From positions 29,254-93,253 of the forward strand of contig NZ_JBKAHK010000011.1 in the NCBI RefSeq assembly GCF_046298265.1: a stretch of 64,000 nucleotides of DNA. Reading direction: 5' to 3'. How positions within the stretch are numbered: the first letter of the stretch is position 1; each line of letters opens with the position of its first letter. Shown piece after piece: positions 44,705 through 54,089 of the stretch. Under the pieces are notes generated by a model. It did not search any database. It saw only the letters and a program-made list of their open reading frames with translations, and was not told where the DNA came from. Both the position numbers and the translations under genes were made by a program. This stretch comes from Gillisia xinjiangensis. Its GTDB lineage: Bacteria > Bacteroidota > Bacteroidia > Flavobacteriales > Flavobacteriaceae.

Positions 44705-45334
44705 ATGGAACATACTGGAAATACAAAAACATATTTTTCTTCAGAAAATGAAAATATCGAGATGTATGCTTGTTATCCCTGGCACAGGATGAACGGGATA
44801 GATAACTCTAAAGAAAATGGAAAAATGCAAAGGGATCGCGCACTATCAAATTTAAACAAGAACGTTTTGGGGATTTGTTTTATAACGGACATGAATGGAT
44901 ATTTCAAGTATATTCATCCTAACTTTTTAAATTTATTTGAAGGGGTTGAAAATCAATTTTATGAAACCTCTGTTATGGATAAGGATGTTTCTTTAGGCTC
45001 ACCTTCTATCTTGAAGTTCCTGGTAGCAATGATACAGGAAAGCAAGCCCAATACTTTTCTGAAAAACCGGTTTAGTAAATGCACAAATAAGTTTTATAAA
45101 CTGGAATGGAATATAAAATATAACAGGGGCTTGCTATATTTTAGCCTGGCTGAAGAACCTATAACTTCCCTTGCGGAGAATACTGAAATAAAACCAGAAC
45201 TTTCCCCGGAACAAATTTTAACTAAGGAGATCAAGAAACTTTATTGGAAAATAGAACACGCCAAATTGTTTCATGCCAATCAAATTTCTACTAAAAAACA
45301 AGTAGAGAAAAAGGGTTTTGAAGAAATTTTGTAA
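44705..45334 (+). CDS. PAS-like domain protein
   Basis: 209 aa. Residues ~45-155 resemble a PAS fold: NVLGICFITDMNGYFKYIHP, then FLNLFEG and a terminal LLYFSLAEE. The C-terminal ~50 residues are a charged helix. No kinase or other output domain. It starts 50 nt after the receiver gene, so the two probably form a small signalling unit. Confidence 0.6.
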   Translation: MEHTGNTKTYFSSENENIEMYACYPWHRMNGIDNSKENGKMQRDRALSNLNKNVLGICFITDMNGYFKYIHPNFLNLFEGVENQFYETSVMDKDVSLGSPSILKFLVAMIQESKPNTFLKNRFSKCTNKFYKLEWNIKYNRGLLYFSLAEEPITSLAENTEIKPELSPEQILTKEIKKLYWKIEHAKLFHANQISTKKQVEKKGFEEIL

Positions 45335-45407
45335 ACGGATTTGGGGTCATTCTCAAAAGTTGTGAAGGAATTTGAATTCTTAGCCCTGCAAGGGCGTAAT
45401 CTGCCAA

Positions 45408-45426
45408 CATCCCGTGAAGCGGGATG
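45408..45426. repeat. small GC-rich hairpin in repeat-like spacer
   Basis: CATCCCG-TGAAG-CGGGATG. Just before it lies CCCTGCAAGGGCG. Both belong to the kind of short palindromes scattered between Bacteroidota genes. No gene is affected. Confidence 0.4.
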
Positions 45427-45505
45427 AAGGAAAAAAGCCGTGATATCCAATCCCTGAGTCAGGTTTTGTTATAAAAATGTACCTGTAAGCCGGAAAGATA
45501 GTTGT

Positions 45506-45539
45506 AAAAAAAAACGCCAACCGGATTCCCGAATGGCGT
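45506..45539 (-). terminator. dnaN terminator
   Basis: On the minus strand ACGCCA pairs with TGGCGT (45534-45539 and 45514-45519) and is followed by a run of nine T. It lies ~75 bp past the dnaN stop. Confidence 0.7.
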
Positions 45540-45615
45540 CATTTAAATCATTATACAATATACAGTTTCAAAATTCCCCCTTCGGGGGCTAGGGGGTCTT
45601 TTTCATTTCTGTGGC

Positions 45616-46734
45616 TTAGTTATTCAGCATCACGGGCATTACAAGCATCGTGATTTTTTCACCTTCATCAAGGCCGTCTACAGGTGTCAAAATACCTGCA
45701 CGGTTAGGAAGGCTCATTTCCAGCTGAACTTCGTTTGCATTTAAGTTATTCAGCATTTCGGTAAGGAAACGGGAATTAAATCCTATTTGCATATCATCAC
45801 CCTGATAAGAACAGGTAAGACGTTCCTCGGCTTTGTTGCTGTAATCGATATCTTCAGCAGAAATATTTAGTTCGGCTCCTGCAATTTTTAATCGCACCTG
45901 ATGGGTGGTTTTATTAGAGAAAATAGAAACCCTTCTTACCGAGCTTAAAAACTGGCTGCGGTCTATCACCAGTTTATTCGGATTTTCTTTTGGGATTACC
46001 GCTTCATAATTGGGATATTTCCCGTCTATCAATCTACAGATAAGCGTGGTATCTTCAAAAGTGAATTTAGCGTTGGATTCGTTGTACTCAATAAGCACAT
46101 CGGTTTCACTACCAGCCAGGATTCCTTTAAGCAAGGTCAAAGGTTTTTTCGGCATAATAAACTCTGAAGCCTGGGAAGCAGAAACATCTTCCCGGGTATA
46201 TTTTACAAGTTTATGCGCATCGGTAGCAACAAAAGTTAAACCTTCTGTAGAGAATTGGAAGAAAACCCCGCTCATCACAGGTCTGAGATCATCATTCCCG
46301 GAAGCAAAAATGGTCTTGCTTATAGCCGTTGCCAAAACATCTCCCTGGATAATGGTGCTGCTGGCTTCTTTGAGTTCCACAGCATTGGGAAATTCATCGC
46401 CGTTAGCATAGGCCAGGGCATATTTCCCGTGATTGGAACTCAGTTCTATAGTATGATTATCCTCAACTACAAACGTTAAGGGTTGCTCCGGAAAGGTTTT
46501 AAGTGTTTCCAAAAGCAAACGCGCAGGAACGGCGATGGCGCCTTCAGAATCTGATTCTACTTTTAATTTGGCAGACATGGTAGTCTCCAAATCGGAGGCA
46601 GAAACCCTTAGCTCATCCTGTTTAAGTTCGAATAAAAAATTATCTAAAATTGGCAGGGTGTTATTATTATTAATAACCCCTCCTAATATTTGAAGCTGTT
46701 TTAGTAAATAAGTACTGGATACAATAAATTTCAT
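45616..46734 (-). CDS. dnaN: DNA polymerase III beta subunit (sliding clamp)
   Basis: 372 aa, the usual length. The start MKFIVSSTYLLKQLQILGGV and the end ITMLVMPVMLNN are characteristic: the last residues form the C-terminal strand near the partner-binding cleft. Three repeated clamp domains fit the length. It forms the ring that keeps the polymerase on DNA. It has its own -7-like element (46762-46769, minus strand TATATTTG). Its position next to gldG is not the classical dnaA-dnaN location. Confidence 0.96.
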   Translation of the reverse strand: MKFIVSSTYLLKQLQILGGVINNNNTLPILDNFLFELKQDELRVSASDLETTMSAKLKVESDSEGAIAVPARLLLETLKTFPEQPLTFVVEDNHTIELSSNHGKYALAYANGDEFPNAVELKEASSTIIQGDVLATAISKTIFASGNDDLRPVMSGVFFQFSTEGLTFVATDAHKLVKYTREDVSASQASEFIMPKKPLTLLKGILAGSETDVLIEYNESNAKFTFEDTTLICRLIDGKYPNYEAVIPKENPNKLVIDRSQFLSSVRRVSIFSNKTTHQVRLKIAGAELNISAEDIDYSNKAEERLTCSYQGDDMQIGFNSRFLTEMLNNLNANEVQLEMSLPNRAGILTPVDGLDEGEKITMLVMPVMLNN

Positions 46735-46761
46735 GGACGTATCGATTAATTTGAATCTTTA

Positions 46762-46769
46762 CAAATATA
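46762..46769 (-). promoter_or_regulatory. -7 promoter element of dnaN
   Basis: TATATTTG on the minus strand, 28 nt before the dnaN ATG, matches TAnnTTTG. A -33 element is not clear. Confidence 0.4.
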
Positions 46770-46928
46770 TCCTAATCCTTCAAAAATAGAAGTACATATA
46801 TAGATATTTTATTAACATGAAAAGTATTCCAATCTATTCTATGGTTCTGATTTACAGGGATTTAAACTTTGTTAAAAAGTATTAATTGTTAATATTTATT
46901 TTTGCTGAAGATATGTAGGTGAAACCAC

Positions 46929-48602
46929 TTAATTTTTTTGATATCGTTTTTTTCTGAAGTACTTAAAACCGAAGGCGGCCATAAGCAAAATCAAAACAGG
47001 GATAGCAAGATTGATAAGCTGCCATTTTTCACGTTCGGCAATGGCCTTTTCGGTATTTAGAAATGCGATGTTTACTTCTTTGGATCGAATGTCTATCAAT
47101 CCGGAATCGTCTAAAAGATAGTTTACAGCATTCAGTAAAAACTCTTTATTGCCATAGGTGGTTCCAGTGTAACGTTCAAATCCCAGTTCTAAAGGTTCCC
47201 CTTTTTGTACTTGATTTTTTATCACATCCCCATCTGAAATAACGATCATTTGAGTTGTTTCGCTGCTATCTAAAGGTTTTTCAATCTCGAAGGGTTTTAT
47301 CCTGTTTTTATAAGCCGATTTAAAGGTGCCTTCCAGCAAAACTGCCAAAGGCTGTTCCCCGGATGTATATGAAGATATATCGGGTTTTGAACCCAGAATC
47401 TCAAGGCTTATTTCCCTGGGGGTTCCCTCGAGTTTGGAGCGTGGCGAGCTTGTTAACAATACCGTTTTGCGAAGGTTGGTTTTTAAAAGCTCGATTGGAT
47501 TTGCCCACTCAAACTTCACTGCCTCTATATTGTTGATGATAGGGTGGGAGTTAGGGCTGGAAGTTAAGGGACTGTAAAACCAAGGGTAAGGAGTAAATTT
47601 TGTTTCATTTCCTCTTCCAGTGGCAAGGATTAAAGGTGCAGAATAAATATCATTAACCAAAACCGGATTCATGCGAATGCCGTAAGAAAAGAACATATCT
47701 CCCAGGTTCAAATCCCGGGGAATTGCAAAAGCGCTGCCCCTCGCATTGAAAAGGCTGTCGGTTTCTATCGCTACATGGTCAATAAGCCACAGCGCTTTTC
47801 CGCCTTGCATCAGGTATTGATCCAGAAGGAATTTCTCCTCTTCAGAATAAGCCTGGGTTGGTTTTGCTTCGATGATCAAATCATACTCCTTAAGATCATT
47901 GAGTGTTTTTTGTGGATTCACAGAAGTGGCATCCAAAGTAAAAGGTGCAACGAAATAATACTGTTGGATGGTTTGAATAAAATCAACAAGATTTGCATTG
48001 GCAAGTTCTCCATTCCCACGCATCACCGCAATTTTCTTTTTTCGTTCTCTAACCAACCGACTTATGGCATCGGCAAAAGAATACTCCAGCTGTTGTACAG
48101 AATTGTTAACCCGTTCTTCATCTGTCGCCCCCAATTTATTCTTCAGCAAAGGGATTTTTACAGTTTCATCGTTGAAATTTGCCAACGCCCAGGGAAAAAT
48201 AAGCATTTCGCTGGCCTTCCCATTTTCCATAACGCTTAGGCGTGCGGGAGTCATTCCAAGGGAATAGAATTCTTCCGCAATAGCATTGGCATCATCGCCT
48301 TCAGCCAAGGGATTTATAAAGTTGAATTTAATATTGGGATTATAGGAAACTACTTCTTCCAGAAATTGCCGGGTTTCATTTTGAAGTCTTCTGAATTCCG
48401 GAGGGAAACTCCCTTTCATAAAAACATCGATAATAAGCGGAGCTTCCACCTTACCGATGATTTCTTTTGCAGCCGGTGAGAGCGTATATCGGTTATCCCC
48501 GGTCAAATCAAACCTATGATGAAACTGTGATGCAATCAGGTTTATAACCACCAGGGCAAGGATGAGAAATAGAAAGTATTTATATTTCAGAAGGTGTTTC
48601 AA
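46929..48602 (-). CDS. gldG: gliding motility-associated ABC transporter protein GldG
   Basis: 557 aa. An N-terminal membrane anchor (8-25) is followed by a large periplasmic GldG/DUF4350-type domain (RFDLTGDNRYTLSPAAKEII is the family start) and a C-terminal membrane helix (~530-550). GldG, with GldF and the ATPase GldA, forms an ABC transporter needed for gliding in Flavobacterium johnsoniae. It starts 1 nt after the gldF stop. gldA is not in the window. Confidence 0.93.
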   Translation of the reverse strand: MKHLLKYKYFLFLILALVVINLIASQFHHRFDLTGDNRYTLSPAAKEIIGKVEAPLIIDVFMKGSFPPEFRRLQNETRQFLEEVVSYNPNIKFNFINPLAEGDDANAIAEEFYSLGMTPARLSVMENGKASEMLIFPWALANFNDETVKIPLLKNKLGATDEERVNNSVQQLEYSFADAISRLVRERKKKIAVMRGNGELANANLVDFIQTIQQYYFVAPFTLDATSVNPQKTLNDLKEYDLIIEAKPTQAYSEEEKFLLDQYLMQGGKALWLIDHVAIETDSLFNARGSAFAIPRDLNLGDMFFSYGIRMNPVLVNDIYSAPLILATGRGNETKFTPYPWFYSPLTSSPNSHPIINNIEAVKFEWANPIELLKTNLRKTVLLTSSPRSKLEGTPREISLEILGSKPDISSYTSGEQPLAVLLEGTFKSAYKNRIKPFEIEKPLDSSETTQMIVISDGDVIKNQVQKGEPLELGFERYTGTTYGNKEFLLNAVNYLLDDSGLIDIRSKEVNIAFLNTEKAIAEREKWQLINLAIPVLILLMAAFGFKYFRKKRYQKN

Positions 48603-48603
48603 A

Positions 48604-49338
48604 TCAGTTCTTGTTTTTTTGAGGAGCGATCTTGTAATAGGTCAGCAACAGGAATAAACAAATCAAACTTAAAAAATAAATGAGATCCCGGGTGTCGATC
48701 ACACCCCGACTCATACTTTTATAGTGGTAGCTCATCCCCAGGTATTCTATGCCGTAGGAAGAATCAAAAAGCTGATAATCTGTAATGCTTTCAAAAGCGA
48801 AAAATCCCAGAAAACATAAAAATACCGCGATGATAAAAGAGGTGATCTGGTTGGAAGATAAGGAAGATGAAAATATTCCAATAGCAGTATAGGAAGCAGC
48901 CAGCAGGATCAATCCAAGATAAGAACCCAGCAGGGCGCCCATATCAAGGTTTCCAATGGGATCCCCTAGTTGATAGATGGTTAAAACGTATAAAACCGAG
49001 GGGATAAGAGCGATTATGGTTAAAAGAAAAGCACCTAAAAATTTTCCCCAAACCAGGTTCCATTCCCCAATAGGTTTTGTGAGTAACAATTCCATGGTTC
49101 CCTGTTTGTTTTCTTCTGAAAAACTCTTCATACAAATCGCGGGAATAAGAAAAATAAAGATCCAGGGAGCCAGGTTAAAAAACGGACCAAGATCGGCAAA
49201 ACCATTATCCAGTATATTATAAGGACCAGTGAAAACAAACAGAAACAACCCGCTCACCACCAGGAATATTCCAACCACCAGATATCCCATCGTGGTTGAA
49301 AAAAATGACTGAATTTCTTTTTTTAAAATTGCTGTCAA
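48604..49338 (-). CDS. gldF: gliding motility-associated ABC transporter permease GldF
   Basis: 244 aa with six hydrophobic segments (near 12-37, 52-72, 95-120, 135-160, 165-185, 220-238), typical of an ABC-2 permease. ICMKSFSEENKQGTMELLLT is the conserved cytoplasmic loop of these permeases. gldG follows directly, which supports the name. Upstream is a tract of 7-8 bp TTCAAAA repeats. Confidence 0.92.
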   Translation of the reverse strand: MTAILKKEIQSFFSTTMGYLVVGIFLVVSGLFLFVFTGPYNILDNGFADLGPFFNLAPWIFIFLIPAICMKSFSEENKQGTMELLLTKPIGEWNLVWGKFLGAFLLTIIALIPSVLYVLTIYQLGDPIGNLDMGALLGSYLGLILLAASYTAIGIFSSSLSSNQITSFIIAVFLCFLGFFAFESITDYQLFDSSYGIEYLGMSYHYKSMSRGVIDTRDLIYFLSLICLFLLLTYYKIAPQKNKN

Positions 49339-49351
49339 CGTAAAAGTTATT

Positions 49352-49435
49352 TAAAATTCAAAATTCAAAATTCAAAATTCAAAATTCAAAAATTCAAAAA
49401 TTCAAAAGTTGTAAAGTTACAAAGTTCAAAGTTCA
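49352..49435. repeat. TTCAAAA tandem repeats
   Basis: About nine copies of a 7-8 bp unit (AAAATTC/AAAAATTC) followed by AAAGTTCAAAGTTCAA. It lies between gldF and the ABM gene. The same AAAGTTCAAAG words also occur inside mnmE at 35107-35135. Confidence 0.7.
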
Positions 49436-49540
49436 ACCCGGAGATCAGGTTAAAACCCTAAGCTATTTACTCCCTAATCCTCTTTTTCTCTCTTTTCTAT
49501 TCTCTTTTCTCTTTTCTTTTTTCTCCCTACTCACTACTCA

Positions 49541-49846
49541 TCATTCAATACTCACCAATTTATCAACACTCCAGGCCTCCGGTTTCTGGTTGAAAAAGAT
49601 CTTGGTATCTGCCCATAAGCCTTTAAAAAGATCAGAATTTCTATAATTTTCCAATGCCGATTCATCCTCCCAGTAACTATAAGTAAAAAACTGATTTGGT
49701 TTGGTTTTATCCCTGTAAAGTTCAAGGAACAGGCATCCTTCAAAATTTCTGATCTTTGATTTATTCACTTCAAAGTTTTCTAAAAAGGCTTCTATATTTT
49801 CAGGCTTAAAGCCCATTTTTACTATTCTAACAAACATTTTATTCAA
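49541..49846 (-). CDS. ABM-domain (antibiotic biosynthesis monooxygenase-like) protein
   Basis: 101 aa, one dimeric alpha-beta barrel domain. The family pattern is FVRIVKMGFKPENIEAFLEN, EGCLFLELYRDK and TYSYWEDESALENYRNS. Members include heme-degrading and quinone-modifying enzymes and many of unknown role. Its start overlaps the upstream SAM hydrolase gene by 8 nt, so the two are co-translated. Confidence 0.85.
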   Translation of the reverse strand: MNKMFVRIVKMGFKPENIEAFLENFEVNKSKIRNFEGCLFLELYRDKTKPNQFFTYSYWEDESALENYRNSDLFKGLWADTKIFFNQKPEAWSVDKLVSIE

Positions 49847-50669
49847 ATTTTATGGTGATGGTATCCCTTAATTCCAATCCAAATAAGGTGGAAGCGCTTC
49901 CTACCGTACTGGGATTGCTTTTATAAATGGCCAATTCAATATAATCGGCGGAATTGAAAATAGCCAGTTTTTTACCATCTTCTTCCCGTTTTTCCTTTTC
50001 CAGCTTAAAGTTAATAGCATCGCTGTAGGTTTCAAAAATTTCTGTAAATCTGGCAGTACGTGCTGTAATGGAATAAGATCGCCCTTTTCCTGCAGAGTCA
50101 AATAGCTTTCGGGAGATATTTGTAACTACATTCCCGTAGTTGTCAATATACAGAACATGGCCAATGATCTGGTTTTTATCAACATTCAGGGAAGGTTCTA
50201 ATTCTTTTAAATATTTGAGGTTCTCAATACTCTTTCCAACCACTTCCAAAGTTCCGCCACGGGCAAGGTGGCAGGCAACCCGTACAAATACATCCAGCAC
50301 AGGAAAATTTGTTTCAACGGTGTTGTGAATATTGATTTCTACGATCTTATCGGGGTTTATTTCTGAAGCGATTAAGGAAAGAATTCCATTATTTGCACAA
50401 ATAAAATAATGCCCGTCCAGAAAAACTGCAAGATGTTTATTTTCAGGAGTAAGTTCAGAATCAATTCCTATGATATGAATACTTCCTTTGGGGAAACATT
50501 TATAGGCGTTTTTAATTATATAAGAAGCCTCTGTAATATGAAAGGGGGAAACAGAATGCGAAATATCAACAATCCTTACATCTTCTATTTCAGAATAAAT
50601 AGTTCCTTTAACGGCTCCTACAAAGTGATCTTTCTCCCCAAAATCGGTCGTTAAAGTGATGATGGCCAT
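49839..50669 (-). CDS. S-adenosyl-L-methionine hydroxide adenosyltransferase (DUF62)
   Basis: 276 aa. The N-terminal motif TLTTDFGEKDHFVGAVKG and the central ANNGILSLI mark the duf62/fluorinase-like family. These enzymes use water to split SAM into adenosine and methionine. The C-terminal beta domain (~170-276) is present. The downstream ABM gene overlaps it. The biological role in flavobacteria is unclear. Confidence 0.9.
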   Translation of the reverse strand: MAIITLTTDFGEKDHFVGAVKGTIYSEIEDVRIVDISHSVSPFHITEASYIIKNAYKCFPKGSIHIIGIDSELTPENKHLAVFLDGHYFICANNGILSLIASEINPDKIVEINIHNTVETNFPVLDVFVRVACHLARGGTLEVVGKSIENLKYLKELEPSLNVDKNQIIGHVLYIDNYGNVVTNISRKLFDSAGKGRSYSITARTARFTEIFETYSDAINFKLEKEKREEDGKKLAIFNSADYIELAIYKSNPSTVGSASTLFGLELRDTITIKFE

Positions 50670-50877
50670 AGGCGATTGTTAATAATTTTTAAGGTTGGTA
50701 AGTTGTTATTTTATGTAAGTTTGTACTACAGGCGAAGATAAATTTATTTCCTCCTTTCCTGTCACATTTAATAGAATTTTATATCAAATTGTCAATAACA
50801 AAATTAGAATTTGTAGCAGGTTTAAACAAATTTAATATCTTTAAGAAAAGAATAATTAATTCTAAACCAAACTCCTA

Positions 50878-51831
50878 TTGAACGAAATCATCATTGAACT
50901 TTCCGAAATTAGCCCGCGAGAATTTTTTGGGCAACAAAATGAAAACATAGAACTTCTTAAGAGGTATTTTCCAAAACTGAAAATAGTAGCCCGGGGCAAT
51001 AGGATTACGGCCTATGGAGATGAAGAATTGCTGGAAGAATTTGACCGACGGTTTACCATGCTTCTGGATCATTTTGCCAAATACAATAAGCTGGATGAAA
51101 ACATGATAGAGCGCGTTTTAAGCAGCGAAAGCAAGGAGGAGTATTCTACCTCTGCACAAAGCGGGGAAACCCTTGTACATGGTGTTGGCGGAAAGGTTAT
51201 AAAAGCTCAAACTGCCAATCAGCGCAAGTTGGTGGAATTGATGGGCAAAAACGATATGGTATTTGCCATAGGACCTGCAGGAACCGGAAAAACGTATACC
51301 GGAGTTGCCCTTGCTGTAAAAGCATTGAAGGAAAAACAGGTGAAACGAATTATTCTAACAAGGCCTGCGGTAGAGGCAGGGGAAAATCTGGGATTTTTAC
51401 CCGGGGATCTTAAGGAAAAACTGGATCCATATATGCAGCCTTTATATGATGCTTTACGGGATATGATCCCGCATGAAAAACTGGAGCAGTATATTGAAAA
51501 AGGAGTGATACAAATTGCACCTTTAGCTTTTATGAGGGGACGCACGTTAGATAATGCTTTTGTGATCCTTGATGAAGGACAAAATACCACGCATTCCCAA
51601 ATGAAAATGTTCCTTACCCGGATGGGGAAAAGTGCCAAATTTATAATTAATGGCGATCCCGGCCAGATAGATTTGCCAAGGCGGGTTATTTCCGGTTTAA
51701 AAGAAGCCTTGTTGGTTCTTAAAGATGTTAAGGGAATTGGCGTGGTTTACCTGGATGATAAGGATGTGATACGCCACAAGCTTGTAAAAAGCATAATCTC
51801 CGCATATAAGGAAATTGAGCATGTAGAGTGA
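50878..51831 (+). CDS. phoH: PhoH-family ATPase
   Basis: 317 aa. An N-terminal KH-like region (1-85) precedes the PhoH ATPase core with Walker A GPAGTGKT (132-139) and Walker B VILDEGQN. LTRPAVEAGENLGFLPGD is the family signature. The start is a TTG at 50878; no upstream ATG exists in frame. PhoH-like proteins are linked to RNA handling and ribosome-related steps. purC follows after a repeat. Confidence 0.93.
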   Translation: MNEIIIELSEISPREFFGQQNENIELLKRYFPKLKIVARGNRITAYGDEELLEEFDRRFTMLLDHFAKYNKLDENMIERVLSSESKEEYSTSAQSGETLVHGVGGKVIKAQTANQRKLVELMGKNDMVFAIGPAGTGKTYTGVALAVKALKEKQVKRIILTRPAVEAGENLGFLPGDLKEKLDPYMQPLYDALRDMIPHEKLEQYIEKGVIQIAPLAFMRGRTLDNAFVILDEGQNTTHSQMKMFLTRMGKSAKFIINGDPGQIDLPRRVISGLKEALLVLKDVKGIGVVYLDDKDVIRHKLVKSIISAYKEIEHVE

Positions 51832-52223
51832 AGAAAGTATCGCTTCGGAAAAAACCAAATAATTACAAATTTCCATTTCTATTTAGAGGATTTAAGTGTT
51901 GTAAAAGATTGAAATATCAAAAACTTAAAAGAAATCAGCTTAGATTTAAATCCATTGGAAGGATTGATAAAAATAAAATGTTGTCCGGTATACATTTTTG
52001 TAAAAGTTGAAACTAACCCTCCAGTGGACATTCCAAGAAGTTATATAAAAACAGACACTGCTTTTATATATAATTAAATTATACTGTTCTCAAAAAATTG
52101 AATTATAACTAAATGTTTATCAGTTAAATTAAAACAAGTCTTTGTTCTTGATTCTTGCAGTTACGCCAAAGGCGGAACGATCTTGATTCTTTGTGGGACA
52201 TTACTGAAAAAAATATTATAAAA
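51832..52223. other. 392-bp spacer with dispersed repeat copy B
   Basis: No gene. The right two thirds are a repeat copy that runs almost to the purC ATG. The first ~150 bp are AT-rich with nothing recognised. Confidence 0.5.
51983..52206 (+). repeat. dispersed repeat, copy B
   Basis: Direct counterpart of 43369-43605. Shared blocks include GTCCGGTA, AAAGTTGAAAC, ATAACTAAATGTTTATCAG, TTCTTGCAGT and AAGGCGGAACGATCTT. Its end lies 18 bp before the purC start, so it may also supply the purC leader or promoter. Confidence 0.6.
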
Positions 52224-53180
52224 ATGAAGAATACTATTACAGATACCAATTTTAATTTTCCCGGACAAAAATCGGTTTATAAAGGGAAAGTAAGAGAGGT
52301 ATATGAGCTGGAAAATGATGTGCTGGTTATGATCGCAACCGACAGGTTATCTGCTTTTGATGTGGTGATGCCAAAGGGAATTCCATTTAAAGGACAAATC
52401 CTTAACCAGATCGCTACCAAAATGATGGATGAAACCAAAGACATTGTCCCCAATTGGCTAAAGGCAGCTCCAGATCCAAATGTGGCAGTAGGAATAAAAT
52501 GCGAGCCTTTTAAAGTTGAAATGGTCATCCGTGGATATATGTCCGGACACGCAGCCAGGGAATATAAACTGGGAAAAAGGATGTTGTGTGGGGTTCGTAT
52601 GCCAGAAGGAATGAAGGAAAACGATAAATTTCCGGAACCGATTATCACTCCTGCGACCAAGGCTGAAATGGGGGATCATGATGAAGACATTTCCAGAGAG
52701 CATATTTTAGAACGCGGAATAGTTTCTGAATCTGATTATGGTATTTTGGAAGATTATACCAGGAAACTATTTGAAAGGGGAACAGAAATCGCAGCCTCAA
52801 GAGGATTGATATTGGTGGATACAAAATATGAATTCGGGAAAACCCCGCAAGGAAAAATTGTGCTGATAGATGAAATCCATACCCCGGATTCTTCAAGGTA
52901 TTTTTATGCCGAAGGTTATAAGGAACGTCAGGAAAAGGGAGAAACCCAAAAACAGCTTTCCAAGGAGTTTGTAAGACAATGGCTTATAGAGCAAGGATTT
53001 CAAGGCCTGGAAGGTCAAAAAACACCTGTGATGAGCGATGATTATATTCAAACTGTTTCAGAGCGATACATTGAATTATATGAAAATATTACCGGCACAC
53101 CTTTTATTAAAGCCGATGTTAAAAATATAGAAGACCGAATTGAGAAAAATGTAATCGACTATTTGAGATCGCAATCTTAG
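52224..53180 (+). CDS. purC: phosphoribosylaminoimidazole-succinocarboxamide synthase
   Basis: 318 aa from the ATG at 52224; an in-frame start further upstream lies inside the repeat and gives a non-family leader. The motifs KGKVREVYE, ATDRLSAFDVV, ITPATKAEMGDHDE and LVDTKYEFG are those of SAICAR synthetase. It joins aspartate to CAIR in purine synthesis. This is the longer bacterial/yeast-like form. Confidence 0.95.
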   Translation: MKNTITDTNFNFPGQKSVYKGKVREVYELENDVLVMIATDRLSAFDVVMPKGIPFKGQILNQIATKMMDETKDIVPNWLKAAPDPNVAVGIKCEPFKVEMVIRGYMSGHAAREYKLGKRMLCGVRMPEGMKENDKFPEPIITPATKAEMGDHDEDISREHILERGIVSESDYGILEDYTRKLFERGTEIAASRGLILVDTKYEFGKTPQGKIVLIDEIHTPDSSRYFYAEGYKERQEKGETQKQLSKEFVRQWLIEQGFQGLEGQKTPVMSDDYIQTVSERYIELYENITGTPFIKADVKNIEDRIEKNVIDYLRSQS

Positions 53181-53186
53181 ATACTT

Positions 53187-53960
53187 TTACTTTTTAAGCT
53201 TAAAGTAGCGCACATAATCCACATAAAAGCGGGCCGGGAAAATGGTATCATCTATTTCTCCGGCCCATTTTCCTCCCAGTGCCAGGTTAAGGACCAAATA
53301 AAATGGTTTTCTGAAGATGTTTTTTCTTTTCTGCCGGTTTGCATCATCAACCTCAAATTGATGATACTTTATATCGTCTACAAAGAAATTTATTTGAGCA
53401 CCGTCCCATTCTATACTATAAGTATGAAACCCATCCTGGGAAGGCGGCAATAAAAAACCCTGGGATGCCGAATTCATTTTAATATTATCGGTTTCCGGAT
53501 AGTGAATCGTTCCGTTAACCTCTTCGGGAGCCTTTCCCACATGCTCCATAATGTCTATTTCTCCGCAGGCAGGAAACCCGTCTGTATGATGATTTATACC
53601 GAGCATCCATATAGCCGGCCAGGTACCGTGTCCTTCGGGAAGTTTTGCCCGAACTTCGATCCGGCCATATTTGAAATGTTTTTTATGCAAAGTGTTTATT
53701 CTGCCGGAGGTATAATCAGCATTTTCATAATCCTCTTTATAAGCTTCAAGAATGAGGTTTCCGTTTTCAATACGTGCATTTTTGGTCCTTCCTGTGTAAA
53801 ACTGCGCTTCGTTGTTTTTGGCAAGGCCTTTTTCGAAATTCCATATTTCAGTATTTAATTGGGATCCGTTAAACTCTTCAGACCATTCGAGTTCGTATTT
53901 TTGAGAGGAAAGCATTGCGGGAATTATAAGGAAAATAATAATTTGAAATAAGTGCATCAA
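53187..53960 (-). CDS. secreted glycoside hydrolase family 16 (laminarinase-like)
   Basis: 257 aa. A signal peptide (1-20) precedes a single GH16 domain. The catalytic motif GEIDIMEHVG gives nucleophile Glu134, Asp136 and acid/base Glu139. Trp-rich substrate motifs (WPAIWML) precede it. The beta-bulge ExDxxE form is typical of beta-1,3-glucanases acting on laminarin, an algal polysaccharide. No lipobox or type IX sorting domain, so it is periplasmic or released. Confidence 0.92.
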   Translation of the reverse strand: MMHLFQIIIFLIIPAMLSSQKYELEWSEEFNGSQLNTEIWNFEKGLAKNNEAQFYTGRTKNARIENGNLILEAYKEDYENADYTSGRINTLHKKHFKYGRIEVRAKLPEGHGTWPAIWMLGINHHTDGFPACGEIDIMEHVGKAPEEVNGTIHYPETDNIKMNSASQGFLLPPSQDGFHTYSIEWDGAQINFFVDDIKYHQFEVDDANRQKRKNIFRKPFYLVLNLALGGKWAGEIDDTIFPARFYVDYVRYFKLKK

Positions 53961-54089
53961 CTGGAAATTTAAACGGTTACAGGGCGAAAATTATACCAAG
54001 GCTGGAATTAGGTGTTTTTTGTTCAAAAAAAAGGAATTTAACCATCAGCTTTTTTTGCTAATCGGTTTTGCTTTATATAAATTTATAGA

